From: Granulicella sp.
GTDB taxonomy: Bacteria; Acidobacteriota; Terriglobia; Terriglobales; Acidobacteriaceae
Length of the DNA: 49,694 bases
Assembly: GCA_027450185.1 (NCBI GenBank)
Contig: DAIDKF010000010.1
Span: 23,297 to 72,990, forward strand
Direction of reading: 5' to 3'
This document shows positions 1 to 8,992 of the stretch, in pieces (positions within the stretch are counted from its first letter, which is position 1; each line of letters opens with the position of its first letter). The translations under genes and the position numbers were made by a program. The notes under the pieces are model-generated. The model had not been told where the DNA came from. It saw nothing but the letters and a program-made list of their open reading frames with translations, and did not search any database.

Positions 1-1434
1 AATTTTCAGCTCGCCGACGGGACGCCAGTGAGCCTGGGCTATGACCAGGTGTCTGCGCCAGTTTGTGGCGGCGCGCCGGCCATTCAGGACAGTACGACGA
101 GTCCACCTACCATCAATCCAACTTGTCCGGCATGGATACAGTTTTCGCGCAGTGCTCCAACGCGGACGCTGATCCCGACGGAAGAGTTTCGGTTTCAGAG
201 TTCGAGTATCCGGAACATTGCGATGAATGGCCGGATTCGTTATACGGGAGCGACTTCCAATGTTCCGAACTTCGACGAGAACTTTCTGGGGCAGGATAAT
301 CAAGGTTTGCGCTCGTGGTTAATCACAGGAACAGCGAAGACCGAACGTGTGAGCGTGTCGGGAGACTATGGGGTGGTCTGGCAGATCTCCAAGAAGTTCA
401 GCCTGTCTGAGCAGTACGACTTCTGGAACTATCGTCAACCTGGAGACAGCAATCTCTCGGAGATCGATCAGTTGGGAACGACGATGGCGCTGCCTCCGGG
501 ACCACCTCAACCACCGTCGATTACGGCGGCTCACACCTTCCTTGGTGACAAGACGGAGACTAACAAGACGACATTGGCCTGGACTGCATCTCCACGCGCT
601 AGCTTCTCGCTCGGCTATCACTATCGCGCAGAGACTATCGGTTGGGAGATGCCTTTGTCTACCGACGCGTTGCCGAACGGAACGGATTACACGCTGGTCA
701 TCCACACGAATGGCGGCATGTTCGGCGTCGTTCTGCGGCCGACGGATCAGTTGAAAGTGGATGGAAGCATCGAGGTCTCGTATGCAGACAACGCTTACGT
801 TCAACTTGATCCGCGCCAGCTTCAGGACTATCAGCTCCACACCGAGTGGACGCCGAAGCCCTGGGCAACCGTAACGGAAGCCTTCGAGGATGTCGAGAGG
901 CATGACAATGCTGCGCTGGTGGATCATCAGGATCACAGTCGCAATCTTGGCCTTGCAGCCCAACTGAATCCGAACGAACACTATGGACTCGAGTTGAACT
1001 ATGGTTACGTGGATGTGTTCAGTCGGACGGGCATCTGCTACGCGTCAACTCCCGCTCCGGCAGGCGCGATCGCGGCTCCGTCCGACTGCGGAACGAATAC
1101 CGTTTTCACCAACGCCTTTGATGACGAACCAACGCAGTTTGGCTCGTTCGGCATCATGATGTCGCCTATTGCGCGACTTCGTTCGGACGTTGGGTATCGC
1201 ATCACGGCTATCGACGGGACAGCAACATTCCTGAATCCACGACAGGTGCCGGGAACACTGCAGTCGCACTATCAGTCTCCCTATGCTGACGCAATCTGGA
1301 CGTTGGGTCCGGGTTGGTCCGTCAGGGGCGACTGGAATTATTACAGCTATGGAGAAGGCGGGGCAGTCGGTCCAACGTTGCCACGCGACTTCCGTGGAAA
1401 CATCGTCACGCTCGGAATCCATTACGAGTTCTGA
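1..1434 (+). CDS. Outer-membrane beta-barrel protein, 5'-truncated
   Basis: The frame is open from base 1, so the start lies outside the window and 477 codons are visible. The protein has many alternating polar/hydrophobic strands, frequent Tyr/Trp/Asn-Tyr girdle patterns, and ends in Tyr-Glu-Phe. A terminal Phe after an amphipathic strand is the BAM recognition signature of outer-membrane barrels. The repeated strand style (for example WNYYSYGEG near the end) resembles large MtrB/PioB-like or GSU2204-type barrels seen in Acidobacteria and Geobacter, but I see no CxxCH haem or CxxC motif in the visible part. It could equally be a general porin-like protein. A perfect inverted repeat follows the stop. 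Substrate unknown. Confidence 0.6.
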   Translation, partial: NFQLADGTPVSLGYDQVSAPVCGGAPAIQDSTTSPPTINPTCPAWIQFSRSAPTRTLIPTEEFRFQSSSIRNIAMNGRIRYTGATSNVPNFDENFLGQDNQGLRSWLITGTAKTERVSVSGDYGVVWQISKKFSLSEQYDFWNYRQPGDSNLSEIDQLGTTMALPPGPPQPPSITAAHTFLGDKTETNKTTLAWTASPRASFSLGYHYRAETIGWEMPLSTDALPNGTDYTLVIHTNGGMFGVVLRPTDQLKVDGSIEVSYADNAYVQLDPRQLQDYQLHTEWTPKPWATVTEAFEDVERHDNAALVDHQDHSRNLGLAAQLNPNEHYGLELNYGYVDVFSRTGICYASTPAPAGAIAAPSDCGTNTVFTNAFDDEPTQFGSFGIMMSPIARLRSDVGYRITAIDGTATFLNPRQVPGTLQSHYQSPYADAIWTLGPGWSVRGDWNYYSYGEGGAVGPTLPRDFRGNIVTLGIHYEF

Positions 1435-1440
1435 GCGTGA

Positions 1441-1477
1441 GGTAGCCGTGGCAGGACGAGGTACTGCCACGGCTACC
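1441..1477. repeat. Perfect 14-bp inverted repeat after the barrel gene
   Basis: GGTAGCCGTGGCAG at 1441-1454 pairs perfectly with CTGCCACGGCTACC at 1464-1477 around a 9-nt loop. It starts 6 bp after the stop of the barrel gene. There is no clear T-run, so it is either a factor-independent terminator variant or a REP-like mRNA-stabilising hairpin. The same core, GCCGTGGC/GCCACGGC, recurs as an inverted repeat at 4148-4181. The rest of 1435-1686 shows nothing recognisable. Confidence 0.6.
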
Positions 1478-1686
1478 CATTTTCAGAGATTCTTGGAAAG
1501 TCCGTCCTGTCCTCCATTGGAACTTACTTCCTGTCCCAGGCTTCAGAGGCGATCCAGCGGAAGCCATCCTATCCGCGCGATCTAGGGAAGCTCTGCAGGA
1601 TGAAGATGAGCGGAGATTGCAGCGGCGAAGAATTTTATTGCGCTTGAGCAGGGCGTGTTGACCCGTGATCTTCTTGTGGCCGCTCG

Positions 1687-2859
1687 TTAGCCAGCGGCGG
1701 GATGGGCAGCAACCGTTGTGCGTTGGGCGACGCGTGTTAGCTTTGCCGTTACGCTCATCACGCCAGGCCAAACCCTGAGGCAGAACGGCAAGACTGCACG
1801 TGCAAGTGAGTTATTCAGGCCGTCGGCTGCGAACTCAGCAAGTCGCATCTGCGGTCGCAGCGCGGTGCATAATTTAGCCTGGAAGATGGGTGCCGGTAAT
1901 GCTTCGAGATAGGCGGCGGAAGCACAGCGGGCAGTATGCAGCGCAATAGATATGCCGTCGCCGGTGAACGATGGGATGACGGCTGCCTGATCGCCGATGC
2001 AGTAGAGTCCATCGTCTGTGGTAGGGCGGATGTATCCATACGGGATGTGGCTGATGGCGATGGGCTTGTCGAGCAATGGCTCCGCGCCTGCAAGCCTCAT
2101 CGCCAGGTGTGGGCAGTCCTGCTGCATCCTTACGAGGAAGCTCTCCCAGTGATGACCTGCGCGCGAGAGATACTTCCTCTGCACTACGCAGCAGAGATTT
2201 GCAACGCCACCTTCTACCGGCTGGATACCCCCATATCCGCCAGGGTAGAGCATCAACTCGGATGCATGAGCAATCTCCGCGGCTTGCGTGGGTGCCAGCC
2301 GAAAATACATCTTGAATGCCACCCATCGCTCCGGATCTTCCGGACGCGCGTGGCCGCGGAGGTCGTGCTTGCCGGTGGCAAGAAAGACGGTTGGTGCTTC
2401 GCGGCAAGTGCCGTCATTGAGCGTCGCCCGCCAGAGATTAGTGCCCGTGCGGCTGAGCGTATGCACGCTGCGGCCGCATTCTACGTGGACCCCTGCAGCG
2501 ATGGCCTCGGCGATAAGCGATGTATCAAGGGTCTTGCGTGTGAGCGAGGCGGCGGGAAAGGGCAATGGAGCCTCTGCGGCCTTGCCGGCGGCGGCGAGGC
2601 GAACGTAATCGATGGGTACAGATCCAAATGAGGCTACGTCAATGCCGAGTGCATGTAGATCCTCAAGGGCCTCGCCACTTAGAAACTCTCCGCAGATCTT
2701 GTGACGTGGTGTGAGTTCACGTTCAATCAGCGTTACTCTTTGTCCCTTTCGCGCGAGCGCGATCGAAGCAGCACAGCCTGCCACCCCTCCACCGAGTATT
2801 AGGACATCGCACTGCGAAGGGTCTAGCGTCAGATGGTCGGCTTGAATGGGAAACTCCAT
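1687..2859 (-). CDS. FAD-dependent oxidoreductase (geranylgeranyl-reductase-like family)
   Basis: A 390-residue protein if it starts at the ATG at 2859; the frame continues upstream to a TTG at 2958, giving a Cys-rich extension (CCSAC) that is probably not translated. Visible motifs are the N-terminal Rossmann dinucleotide site GGGVAG (about residues 23-28) followed by a basic/acidic IERE beta-2 end, the KICGEFLSGEAL motif typical of the geranylgeranyl reductase/CbrA-type flavoproteins, and the second FAD motif YCIGDQAAVIPSFTGDGI. Family members reduce or hydroxylate lipophilic substrates, often in isoprenoid or polyketide tailoring. No partner genes for such a pathway are visible, so the substrate is unknown. 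It is convergent with the barrel gene. Confidence 0.8.
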   Translation of the reverse strand: MEFPIQADHLTLDPSQCDVLILGGGVAGCAASIALARKGQRVTLIERELTPRHKICGEFLSGEALEDLHALGIDVASFGSVPIDYVRLAAAGKAAEAPLPFPAASLTRKTLDTSLIAEAIAAGVHVECGRSVHTLSRTGTNLWRATLNDGTCREAPTVFLATGKHDLRGHARPEDPERWVAFKMYFRLAPTQAAEIAHASELMLYPGGYGGIQPVEGGVANLCCVVQRKYLSRAGHHWESFLVRMQQDCPHLAMRLAGAEPLLDKPIAISHIPYGYIRPTTDDGLYCIGDQAAVIPSFTGDGISIALHTARCASAAYLEALPAPIFQAKLCTALRPQMRLAEFAADGLNNSLARAVLPFCLRVWPGVMSVTAKLTRVAQRTTVAAHPAAG

Positions 2860-3142
2860 TTTCAGATCCAATACCTTGAGGTTATCCGGCTCACGACAAG
2901 CCGAGCAGCACAGTGGCGATTGATCAATCTTGTTGTGAAAGGTTTTTAATTGCCTCAATTCGCAGATCTTAAATCAATTGCCAGCGGGATTCATTTGATG
3001 GGCTCCCTGAAAGCTATTTGAGATGTCATCTATCCAAATCTTCATTATGGTGCTGCGAAGGAATCTCTGAACGGCTGGTGCGGTCCGAACTTTTAGTGTC
3101 TATCGTACATGGAACTTGTTGTCGGAGAGGCGGTAGTGGTTC

Positions 3143-3164
3143 GTCGGCATGAAATCCTGCCGAC
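3143..3164 (-). terminator. Hairpin just downstream of the DUF2306 gene
   Basis: GTCGGCA (3143-3149) pairs with TGCCGAC (3158-3164) around an 8-nt loop, ending 3 bp from the stop of the minus-strand gene at 3167. No U-tract follows, so termination is plausible rather than clear. The rest of the gap 2860-3142 holds the presumed promoter of the flavoprotein gene, with no recognisable element. Confidence 0.35.
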
Positions 3165-3166
3165 AA

Positions 3167-3802
3167 TCAGGCACTGCGGTTGGTGAGTTCGCGCCAGTCG
3201 AGGCCGAGGTCCACGATCAGCAGTGAAGCGAGGGTAAAAGCGATCACGCCAACGGCGGATAAGGAGTCGCCAAGGTGGCTCCAATAGCGAGGCGAGAGAT
3301 TGAGTACGCGACTGGAGACGAAGGTAAACGTAACCGCATAGGACCGGGCCATCCACCGTCGGTGCTGGGTGATCTGGCGGTTACGCGCGGTGATCACGGC
3401 GGCGGTGGTGCAGACGATCCACGCCGCGGCCTGCATGGAGGTGCCGGGCAAACCAGGACGGCCTGAGGCGAGAGCAATCCCAGTGAATGCACCGACGAAT
3501 ACCGAGATGAGGTAGACGTAGCCAAGGATGCGATGGAATGAAATGTACCGCTCGCGGATCCGCGACGAGAAATTGATGGGGCCGATCAATAGAGCGAGTG
3601 TTCCGGCAAGCGTATGCGGGATAAGTAGTCCGCGGTCGGCGATGACCTGCAAACGATAGGCGTGGTACATGGGGTAATCGGCGATGAGGAGAACTTCCGA
3701 TGTAATGAAGACGAACAGAGCGGTGAGTCCGAGGGATATCCAGAGAATGGATTTAAACCTGAAACGGATGGTGCTCGAAGCTTGCAGTGTGGACGTTGGC
3801 AT
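3167..3802 (-). CDS. DUF2306 family multi-pass membrane protein
   Basis: A 211-residue hydrophobic protein. Predicted membrane spans are near residues 20-42, 62-78, 92-112, 126-142, 152-168 and 182-198. The pattern with Arg-Glu-Arg-Tyr, then HRILGYVYL, then a later QHRRWMARSYA block matches the DUF2306 family, whose conserved His residues sit at the membrane interface in a way reminiscent of cytochrome b561-like proteins. Its function is not established in the family. It is a monocistron by spacing: 307 bp from the flavoprotein start downstream and more than 500 bp of noncoding DNA upstream. Confidence 0.75.
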   Translation of the reverse strand: MPTSTLQASSTIRFRFKSILWISLGLTALFVFITSEVLLIADYPMYHAYRLQVIADRGLLIPHTLAGTLALLIGPINFSSRIRERYISFHRILGYVYLISVFVGAFTGIALASGRPGLPGTSMQAAAWIVCTTAAVITARNRQITQHRRWMARSYAVTFTFVSSRVLNLSPRYWSHLGDSLSAVGVIAFTLASLLIVDLGLDWRELTNRSA

Positions 3803-4333
3803 GATCCCTTTCTCAGCTAGTTAGACGTGATGAGGGGTGTCACGGAAGCGGGGACCGCGAAAGGCTTCCTTGCCCTTAGATTTTATCCGTAAATAATATT
3901 TATCTCGATGCTTTCGGTTGAATTAACCGCGGGGCAGACTGAATCCGGGTGAAAATGTTTGTCAAAGACTGCTCGGATCAAGTCTTGGACAGTTTTAGAA
4001 GCGTTGTGCGACAAGATTGAGTCACTGGCACCCAAGCGCAGGAGGCCGATCGGTGGTATCGTTTGCACGCACCCCTGGCCGCGCAGGCGAAAACCCCTGA
4101 ATCTGTGCGCCAATGCTGGATACACAGATGAACCCGCACGGGAAGCGGCCGTGGCGTGGTGTTACTCTCCCTTGCCACGGCTCTGATCTGCTGGAGACAG
4201 ACTATTTCTATTTGCGGATAAGTTCTTAGATCGAAAGCTCGAGGATCGATTTCCCAACCACTTCAGGAAACCTGACTTTGTTGTTTAAAAAGAAAGGGTG
4301 CGTGTTGCGTGCAGTTGTGATTATCGGTAAGGA
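3803..4333. other. 531-bp non-coding stretch
   Basis: No convincing gene. Small open frames on both strands have no ribosome-binding site, no recognisable domain and overlap one another. The stretch should hold the promoter of the DUF2306 gene (3800-3900, AT-richer) and the 3' end of the SBP3-SBP2-SBP1 unit. An 8-bp inverted repeat GCCGTGGC (4148-4155) / GCCACGGC (4174-4181) shares its core with the hairpin at 1441-1477. Confidence 0.5.
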
Positions 4334-5401
4334 TCACTGAAGTTTTTTTAGCTCCTCAGATGCTTCGCCCGGCTGCAGGGGACGGAAGCCGACCTTCCGC
4401 ATCTCGGGTGAGCCAATAATGTCCTGCACATCCTTGGAAAGCAGAAATTCGCAGAAGGCCTTTAACCATGGATCCAATGCCTTGCCGGGCTCCTTATTGA
4501 TGTTGATGCCAATCGCTGAAGCCATTGGATGCAGCGGTCCTTCGACGGTACCGTCGGAAAGAGTTCCCTTGTTGTCGATCACCATGGGGACGAACTTGAT
4601 GCGAGGACCGTAATCCTTGAGGTGAGCCCACGTCGTCACACCATTCATCGGCGCCGTATTATTCCAGTAGTCCATCAGCACCATGCCGAAGGCATCCTGC
4701 GCCACTGCATTGATCGCGTCTTCTTCGCTGGGGACCCACTCAACTTTGCTGGAAAACGGGTATCCACCAAATTTGTCACGCATTTCATCTATCATCGCGA
4801 GAATCGCATGAGTGTCACGGGTGACATAGGGATGAATTGGCAGCGGCGCGATGTCGCCCCCGACACCGAGTTGCGACCAATGCGTGATATCACCCTTGTG
4901 GCCGCCTGTCGTAAAGACGCTAGCCACTTGATCCAACGTAATCTGCTTAATTGGATTGGTTGCATTCACCCAAACCCCAGTAGAAAGTTTATTGTTGGGG
5001 TTCGAGTCGTAACCGATTTTGATATAGGTCGGCTCATAGCCGAAGCGCTCGACAAACTGGTCTACCTCTGGTCGCCGGTTACCGCGTCCGATGGGTCCAA
5101 ACGCCGACTTCTCGCTGACCAAACCCTCCACTGAGAGGGTCGATCCCATCATGATTTTCTTGAACTTAATATTGGGTTCAAGCTCAGCCCATCTCGCATC
5201 AATCTTTTTAAACAGTGGGATCAGCACATCGTTTCCAGCGACGAACACGGTGTCCGGGCCAACGGTGTAAGGCCGGTCTTCCGGCACGGAGAGCGGCCGC
5301 GGCGTGAAGGGCTTCAACGAGGGATCCTGTGCTTGCGCATTGAGCAGCAGCCCCATCGCCGCGGACGAAATGACCAAACAAACTCGGCTTATCTTCTTCA
5401 T
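4334..5401 (-). CDS. SBP1: PstS-like periplasmic solute-binding protein
   Basis: A 355-residue exported protein with a signal peptide ending NAQA|QDP (about residue 24). The remaining sequence follows the PstS/PBP-like fold: FVAGND near the start of lobe 1, GPIGRGNR at the position of the first binding loop, INPIKQITLDQVASVF-type text (NPIKQITLDQ) common to the family, HWSQLGVGG, and a C-terminal FLLSKDVQDIIG helix. It starts 3 nt after the stop of SBP2, so the two are co-transcribed. It is the most divergent of the ten together with SBP2: the LTGEW motif of SBP3/4/6-like members is missing. No transporter subunits are nearby. Ligand unknown; phosphate-like anions are only a family-based guess. 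Confidence 0.85.
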   Translation of the reverse strand: MKKISRVCLVISSAAMGLLLNAQAQDPSLKPFTPRPLSVPEDRPYTVGPDTVFVAGNDVLIPLFKKIDARWAELEPNIKFKKIMMGSTLSVEGLVSEKSAFGPIGRGNRRPEVDQFVERFGYEPTYIKIGYDSNPNNKLSTGVWVNATNPIKQITLDQVASVFTTGGHKGDITHWSQLGVGGDIAPLPIHPYVTRDTHAILAMIDEMRDKFGGYPFSSKVEWVPSEEDAINAVAQDAFGMVLMDYWNNTAPMNGVTTWAHLKDYGPRIKFVPMVIDNKGTLSDGTVEGPLHPMASAIGININKEPGKALDPWLKAFCEFLLSKDVQDIIGSPEMRKVGFRPLQPGEASEELKKLQ

Positions 5402-5404
5402 GTG

Positions 5405-6583
5405 TTACTCGTTTCCAATGGGTTCAGGCGAGGGGAAGGGAAAGTTGAGCTTTGGTCCCTGTTTGGAACGAGGGGCCCAAGTCTTGGCTCGGTCCAGCCG
5501 TTCAAGCTCCTGGTCGACGTCGTGCTTATTGAGCGGGAGGTAGCCTTTGGGATCGGCTGCAATTGCTTCCTGCCCTTGCTTCGAGAGAACCATCTTTACG
5601 TACTCCGCCATCAGCGGATCAATGGGAGTGCCAGGCTCGCGGCGAATGTAGAAATACAGGTCGCGAGGATAGGGATAACGGTCAGCGATGATGTCCTCGG
5701 CGCTTCCCGTTGTCATTCCCTTGCCGTCGGTTGCGGGCATCGGCACAACGCGCAAATCCTTATCCAGGGCGTTGAGCGGGAGGATCCCAATAGCCGCGCG
5801 ATCATGCTCAACCGCCTTTGCAACTTCCTTGTAGGTGAGGTACTGCTCATAGTTCGGGGAAAAGACATGACCGGGAAATGGCCCGAAGTGGCGGTACATC
5901 ATGTACTCACCCATGTATTCATCCTGGGGCCGCTGATAGGCGTCCCAGTAGAGTCCGGTCGGATGAATCGTGAGCTCTCCGCCTGCCGCGTGCGGATGGC
6001 CTAGCTGCTGCCACGAAGTAATGTCGCCTGTGCCTGCCCCTGTTGAGAAAATGCTCGCTACCTGCCCCTCCGTAATAGAAGGCAGCGTGTTCTCGCGGTT
6101 CGTCACGATGCTCAAAGGGCTTATCTTTGCTCCTGGCGTGAGTGAGCCGTGTCCAACACGAATGATCAGAGCCGCGACCGGATCTTTCTTCGAACCATAT
6201 ATTTTTTCGTACGGCAGAAGTTCAAGCAGAGTTGCCCCACCGCCCTCAGGTGCCAGCAGCGTCATGTCATAGGTAATAGCGGGTATCGCCGTTCCATTGC
6301 CCTTAAGAATCGGCGTTAATCGGATCCCGGGGTGCGTTCTCTCGAACAACGCGTTCCAGCGCGATATCATGCCGGACATATCGTCGAAGCCGACAATCCT
6401 GATCGAGCCATCCCGCATCACGTATCCGCGATCCTTCGGCACTTTTACCTGCTGGGGCTTGTACTCCGGAAGGGATTGATCGACGTACTTCATTCGGCTC
6501 TGTGCAGCCATTTGGGTGGTTATGAGCAGACTCACTGCGAAAAGTAGTTCCGCGTATGGTCGGTGGAAAAAAGATTTCATCAT
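5405..6583 (-). CDS. SBP2: PstS-like periplasmic solute-binding protein
   Basis: A 392-residue exported protein with a long n-region, a hydrophobic core and cleavage at MAA|QSR (about residue 28). Two adjacent Met codons (6583 and 6580) follow GGAG; the second has better spacing. Family features are IRIVGFDDM at the first lobe-1 loop, a MTLLAPEGGG loop, SPLSIVTNRENTLPSITEGQVASIFSTG in pieces (for example EGQVASIFSTG), SWQQLG, and a C-terminal VLSKQGQEAIAADP then YLPL, typical of PstS relatives. The segment after the hinge has an unusually long Tyr-rich insertion (GLYWDAYQRPQDEY). It lies between SBP3 (258 bp upstream) and SBP1 (3 nt downstream). Ligand unknown. Confidence 0.85.
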   Translation of the reverse strand: MMKSFFHRPYAELLFAVSLLITTQMAAQSRMKYVDQSLPEYKPQQVKVPKDRGYVMRDGSIRIVGFDDMSGMISRWNALFERTHPGIRLTPILKGNGTAIPAITYDMTLLAPEGGGATLLELLPYEKIYGSKKDPVAALIIRVGHGSLTPGAKISPLSIVTNRENTLPSITEGQVASIFSTGAGTGDITSWQQLGHPHAAGGELTIHPTGLYWDAYQRPQDEYMGEYMMYRHFGPFPGHVFSPNYEQYLTYKEVAKAVEHDRAAIGILPLNALDKDLRVVPMPATDGKGMTTGSAEDIIADRYPYPRDLYFYIRREPGTPIDPLMAEYVKMVLSKQGQEAIAADPKGYLPLNKHDVDQELERLDRAKTWAPRSKQGPKLNFPFPSPEPIGNE

Positions 6584-6841
6584 AGCTCCGCGACTTCAAG
6601 CGTCTACGGGCAACTTACGCCTGTTAGCGAGTTGCACATTTTGTGTCGTCCAACACCTTAGGTCTCATTTATGAATTGAATCTGAGCCCTACGTGAGAAT
6701 CAGTTTATGCAAACGCGATCTGTAGATCACTTCAAACAGTCTGTTAGTCTCGCTTGCGTTGAGGGCAAGTAGAAAAGAGAGTTTGCCACGTGTGTAACTT
6801 ACCAGAGTTCCTGCAATTGGACCGGTGATCGGCGCATTATG

Positions 6842-8044
6842 TTACTTTTCGGCCGCGTCCAGCCTAGCGAGTCCGTCGCGGGCAGCTTTCTCTGTTAGCG
6901 GAAGGTACTTTCCGTCCTGCTCGATCAACTCCTGGCCCTGCCTGCTCAAGATGAAGCGGATGAACTCTGCCACTCTTGGCTCCAGTGGCGTATCTGTGTT
7001 GCTGGTTGCGTATGCATAGATCCTGTCGAACAGCGGGTAAGATCGGTTCTGCAATGTACTGATTGTGTACGGAATAAACGGGCCTGCGTCTGTCCAACCG
7101 ACCTCCAGCAGCTTGCCAGCACCCGCTGCTCCATTCAAAGCCACAGTCGGTGCTGCAACGATTCCGATCCCATATTTATCCTTTGCAATATCAATATTCA
7201 TATTGCGAGAGAGCTTGCCATCTTTGGATACATAATTTGCGTAAGTGTGCATGTTTTCATTCCATTTATCGCTGCCCTGCAATATCCAGTCCGAGATCTC
7301 CGAAGCCTGGTGATAACGGAGATTCAGCCCATAGACATCGATCGTCTGATCGGCCCATTCGCCAGTTAACCCCAGCTGTCCCCACGTGCGGATATTCTTA
7401 TCAGCACCGCGCTTCCATTCGTTGTGCCAACTGGTGCCTTCCCATCCGCCATCGCGTGCGGCTCCGAAGATCCCATCCAACTGCGTCATGGAAATATGTG
7501 TCAGGGGATTGTCCTTGCTCACCAGGACCCCAAAGCCTGGCTGCCAGCCGGGAACATCATATGACCCGGTGGCGATGTCGATCTCCAACGGATCGTGATT
7601 CGTATAGCGCTCATATAGTTGCAGTTCGCTAAACGTTACTTTGCGCCCGATCCCCATATCGCTGACGCCGAACACCAGAGCAGGAACGGCAGCCTCGGTG
7701 GTCTTCATGTGCCATTCGATCTTCACACCGGGTTGATACTTTTGGAATGCTTCTTCCCATAGCTGGCCGATGCGGCCGTCCGTGACGTAGTTCGATCCCC
7801 ACATCCGAATAGTTCCACTTACTTGTTGTTTCGGCTTGTAATCCGGAAGCCCACTGAGGTCGAACTTTTCCGTATAGGCTATGCGTTTGCCTGCAAGCTC
7901 CATCTTGCGCGCGCGAGCCGCCTGCATATCCATTCCATTCGAACTGGTCCCGTCGCCAGACGGAGTGCTATTCTGCGCCACTGTTGTGAAGCACGCCGCC
8001 GCACAAAGTAACGCGGCGCCGATGGCTATATTTCCTCTGAACAT
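6842..8044 (-). CDS. SBP3: PstS-like periplasmic solute-binding protein
   Basis: A 400-residue protein preceded by GAGGAG 8 nt before the ATG. The signal peptide ends TTVA|QNS. After a Ser/Gly-rich linker come IRMWGSNYV, then GVSDMGIGRKV, SKDNPLTHISMTQLDGIF, a Gly/Trp-rich insertion (GGWEGTSW), IRTWGQLGLTGEW, SDKWNEN, AKDKYGIGI, and the C-terminal FILSRQGQELIEQDGKYLPL. It shares the GGW insertion, SDKWNEN and KDKYGI blocks with SBP4 in the other array, so these two are the closest cross-array pair. It is probably the first gene of the minus-strand unit, with a 5' region facing the response regulator gene at 8312. Confidence 0.88.
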   Translation of the reverse strand: MFRGNIAIGAALLCAAACFTTVAQNSTPSGDGTSSNGMDMQAARARKMELAGKRIAYTEKFDLSGLPDYKPKQQVSGTIRMWGSNYVTDGRIGQLWEEAFQKYQPGVKIEWHMKTTEAAVPALVFGVSDMGIGRKVTFSELQLYERYTNHDPLEIDIATGSYDVPGWQPGFGVLVSKDNPLTHISMTQLDGIFGAARDGGWEGTSWHNEWKRGADKNIRTWGQLGLTGEWADQTIDVYGLNLRYHQASEISDWILQGSDKWNENMHTYANYVSKDGKLSRNMNIDIAKDKYGIGIVAAPTVALNGAAGAGKLLEVGWTDAGPFIPYTISTLQNRSYPLFDRIYAYATSNTDTPLEPRVAEFIRFILSRQGQELIEQDGKYLPLTEKAARDGLARLDAAEK

Positions 8045-8169
8045 TCAGCTTGCTCCTCTGCCTGGCCGTTGGCATACAAGCCAACATGGATTCTCGAGGC
8101 GTAAGTATGCTCCGTCACTTAAATGAAATTCGTATAGACGTCTCATAAAATCCCATTTACGAAAAATCC

Positions 8170-8198
8170 TTGCACTTTGTCATATTGATTCGCATAGT
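8170..8198 (+). promoter_or_regulatory. Candidate sigma-70 promoter for the RR1-HK1 operon
   Basis: TTGCAC (8170-8175) is followed, after a 17-bp spacer, by CATAGT (8193-8198). Position and orientation fit transcription of the response regulator gene starting at 8312, leaving a leader of about 105 nt. The intergenic region 8045-8293 is divergent and must also serve SBP3. I see no PhoB-type CTGTCAT direct repeats in it. Confidence 0.35.
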
Positions 8199-8311
8199 GT
8201 AAGCCCAGCAGCTCCTGCGGTTCTTCGCAGAGTTGCCACGGACAGAGTGATTTTGCGTTTTCCCGAGCCAACTTCAGGCACGATTAAGGCATCTTGAGCG
8301 AAAATTGGCCA

Positions 8312-8992
8312 ATGAGAGTTCTGGTCGTTGAAGACGAACTACGGCTTGCCGCCAATATCGTGGCGGGCCTTCGAGAGGCAGGCTTCGCTGTCGACCATGC
8401 TGCCGATGGTCTGGCGGCTTCAGCCTATGCGGAACAGGATCTCTTCGACCTCATCGTTCTCGACCTCATGTTACCGGGCCGGGACGGAAAGAGCGTGCTC
8501 CGGACCTTACGGGCCAGAGGAATTCACAGCCCTGTTCTGATTCTCACCGCTCAGGAAGGCAAAGCCTCTACCATCGAGTTACTGAATGCGGGAGCAGACG
8601 ACTACCTTGCAAAACCGTTCGATCTTGGTGAGCTGATCGCACGCGCGAAGGCACTGATCCGGCGGTCCAAGGGAAAATCTTCTCCAGTTTTGCAGGTAGG
8701 CGAACTGAGTATCGATACGGTTCGGCAGACGGTCACGCGTGACCTCCGCACCTTCGACCTGTCTCCCACCGAGTATCGCATTCTTGAGTATCTCGCCCAT
8801 CGTCCCCGGGCGGTTGTCTCCAAGAAAGAGTTGCTCGAGCACCTCTATGACTACGACTGGGAGCATCATTCGAATGTCATCGAAGCACATATCTCAAACC
8901 TTCGGCGCAAGCTAACCTCGGCTGAGGAAGAGCCCATCATTGAAACCCTAAGGCACCGTGGCTATCGACTCCGGGTGGAAGAAGTGAGATGA
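8312..8992 (+). CDS. OmpR/PhoB-family response regulator (RR1)
   Basis: A 226-residue DNA-binding response regulator starting MRVLVVEDE; an upstream in-frame TTG at 8294 is less likely because family members start at this Met. The receiver domain (about 1-118) has the acidic pair ED, phospho-acceptor Asp51 in VLDLMLPG, Thr in LTAQ and the KPF lysine. The C-terminal winged helix (about 128-225) shows LSPTEYRILEYLA and SNVIEAHISNLRRKL, the OmpR recognition-helix region. Its stop overlaps the kinase start by 4 bp (ATGA), so the pair is translationally coupled. Divergent from SBP3, it is a good candidate regulator of the SBP arrays, but this is inferred from position only. Confidence 0.93.
   Translation: MRVLVVEDELRLAANIVAGLREAGFAVDHAADGLAASAYAEQDLFDLIVLDLMLPGRDGKSVLRTLRARGIHSPVLILTAQEGKASTIELLNAGADDYLAKPFDLGELIARAKALIRRSKGKSSPVLQVGELSIDTVRQTVTRDLRTFDLSPTEYRILEYLAHRPRAVVSKKELLEHLYDYDWEHHSNVIEAHISNLRRKLTSAEEEPIIETLRHRGYRLRVEEVR

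Noticed and set aside
3883-4186. Small overlapping frames on both strands in the 531-bp gap
   Set aside because: No ribosome-binding site, no domain, mutually overlapping, mixed composition; treated as non-coding.
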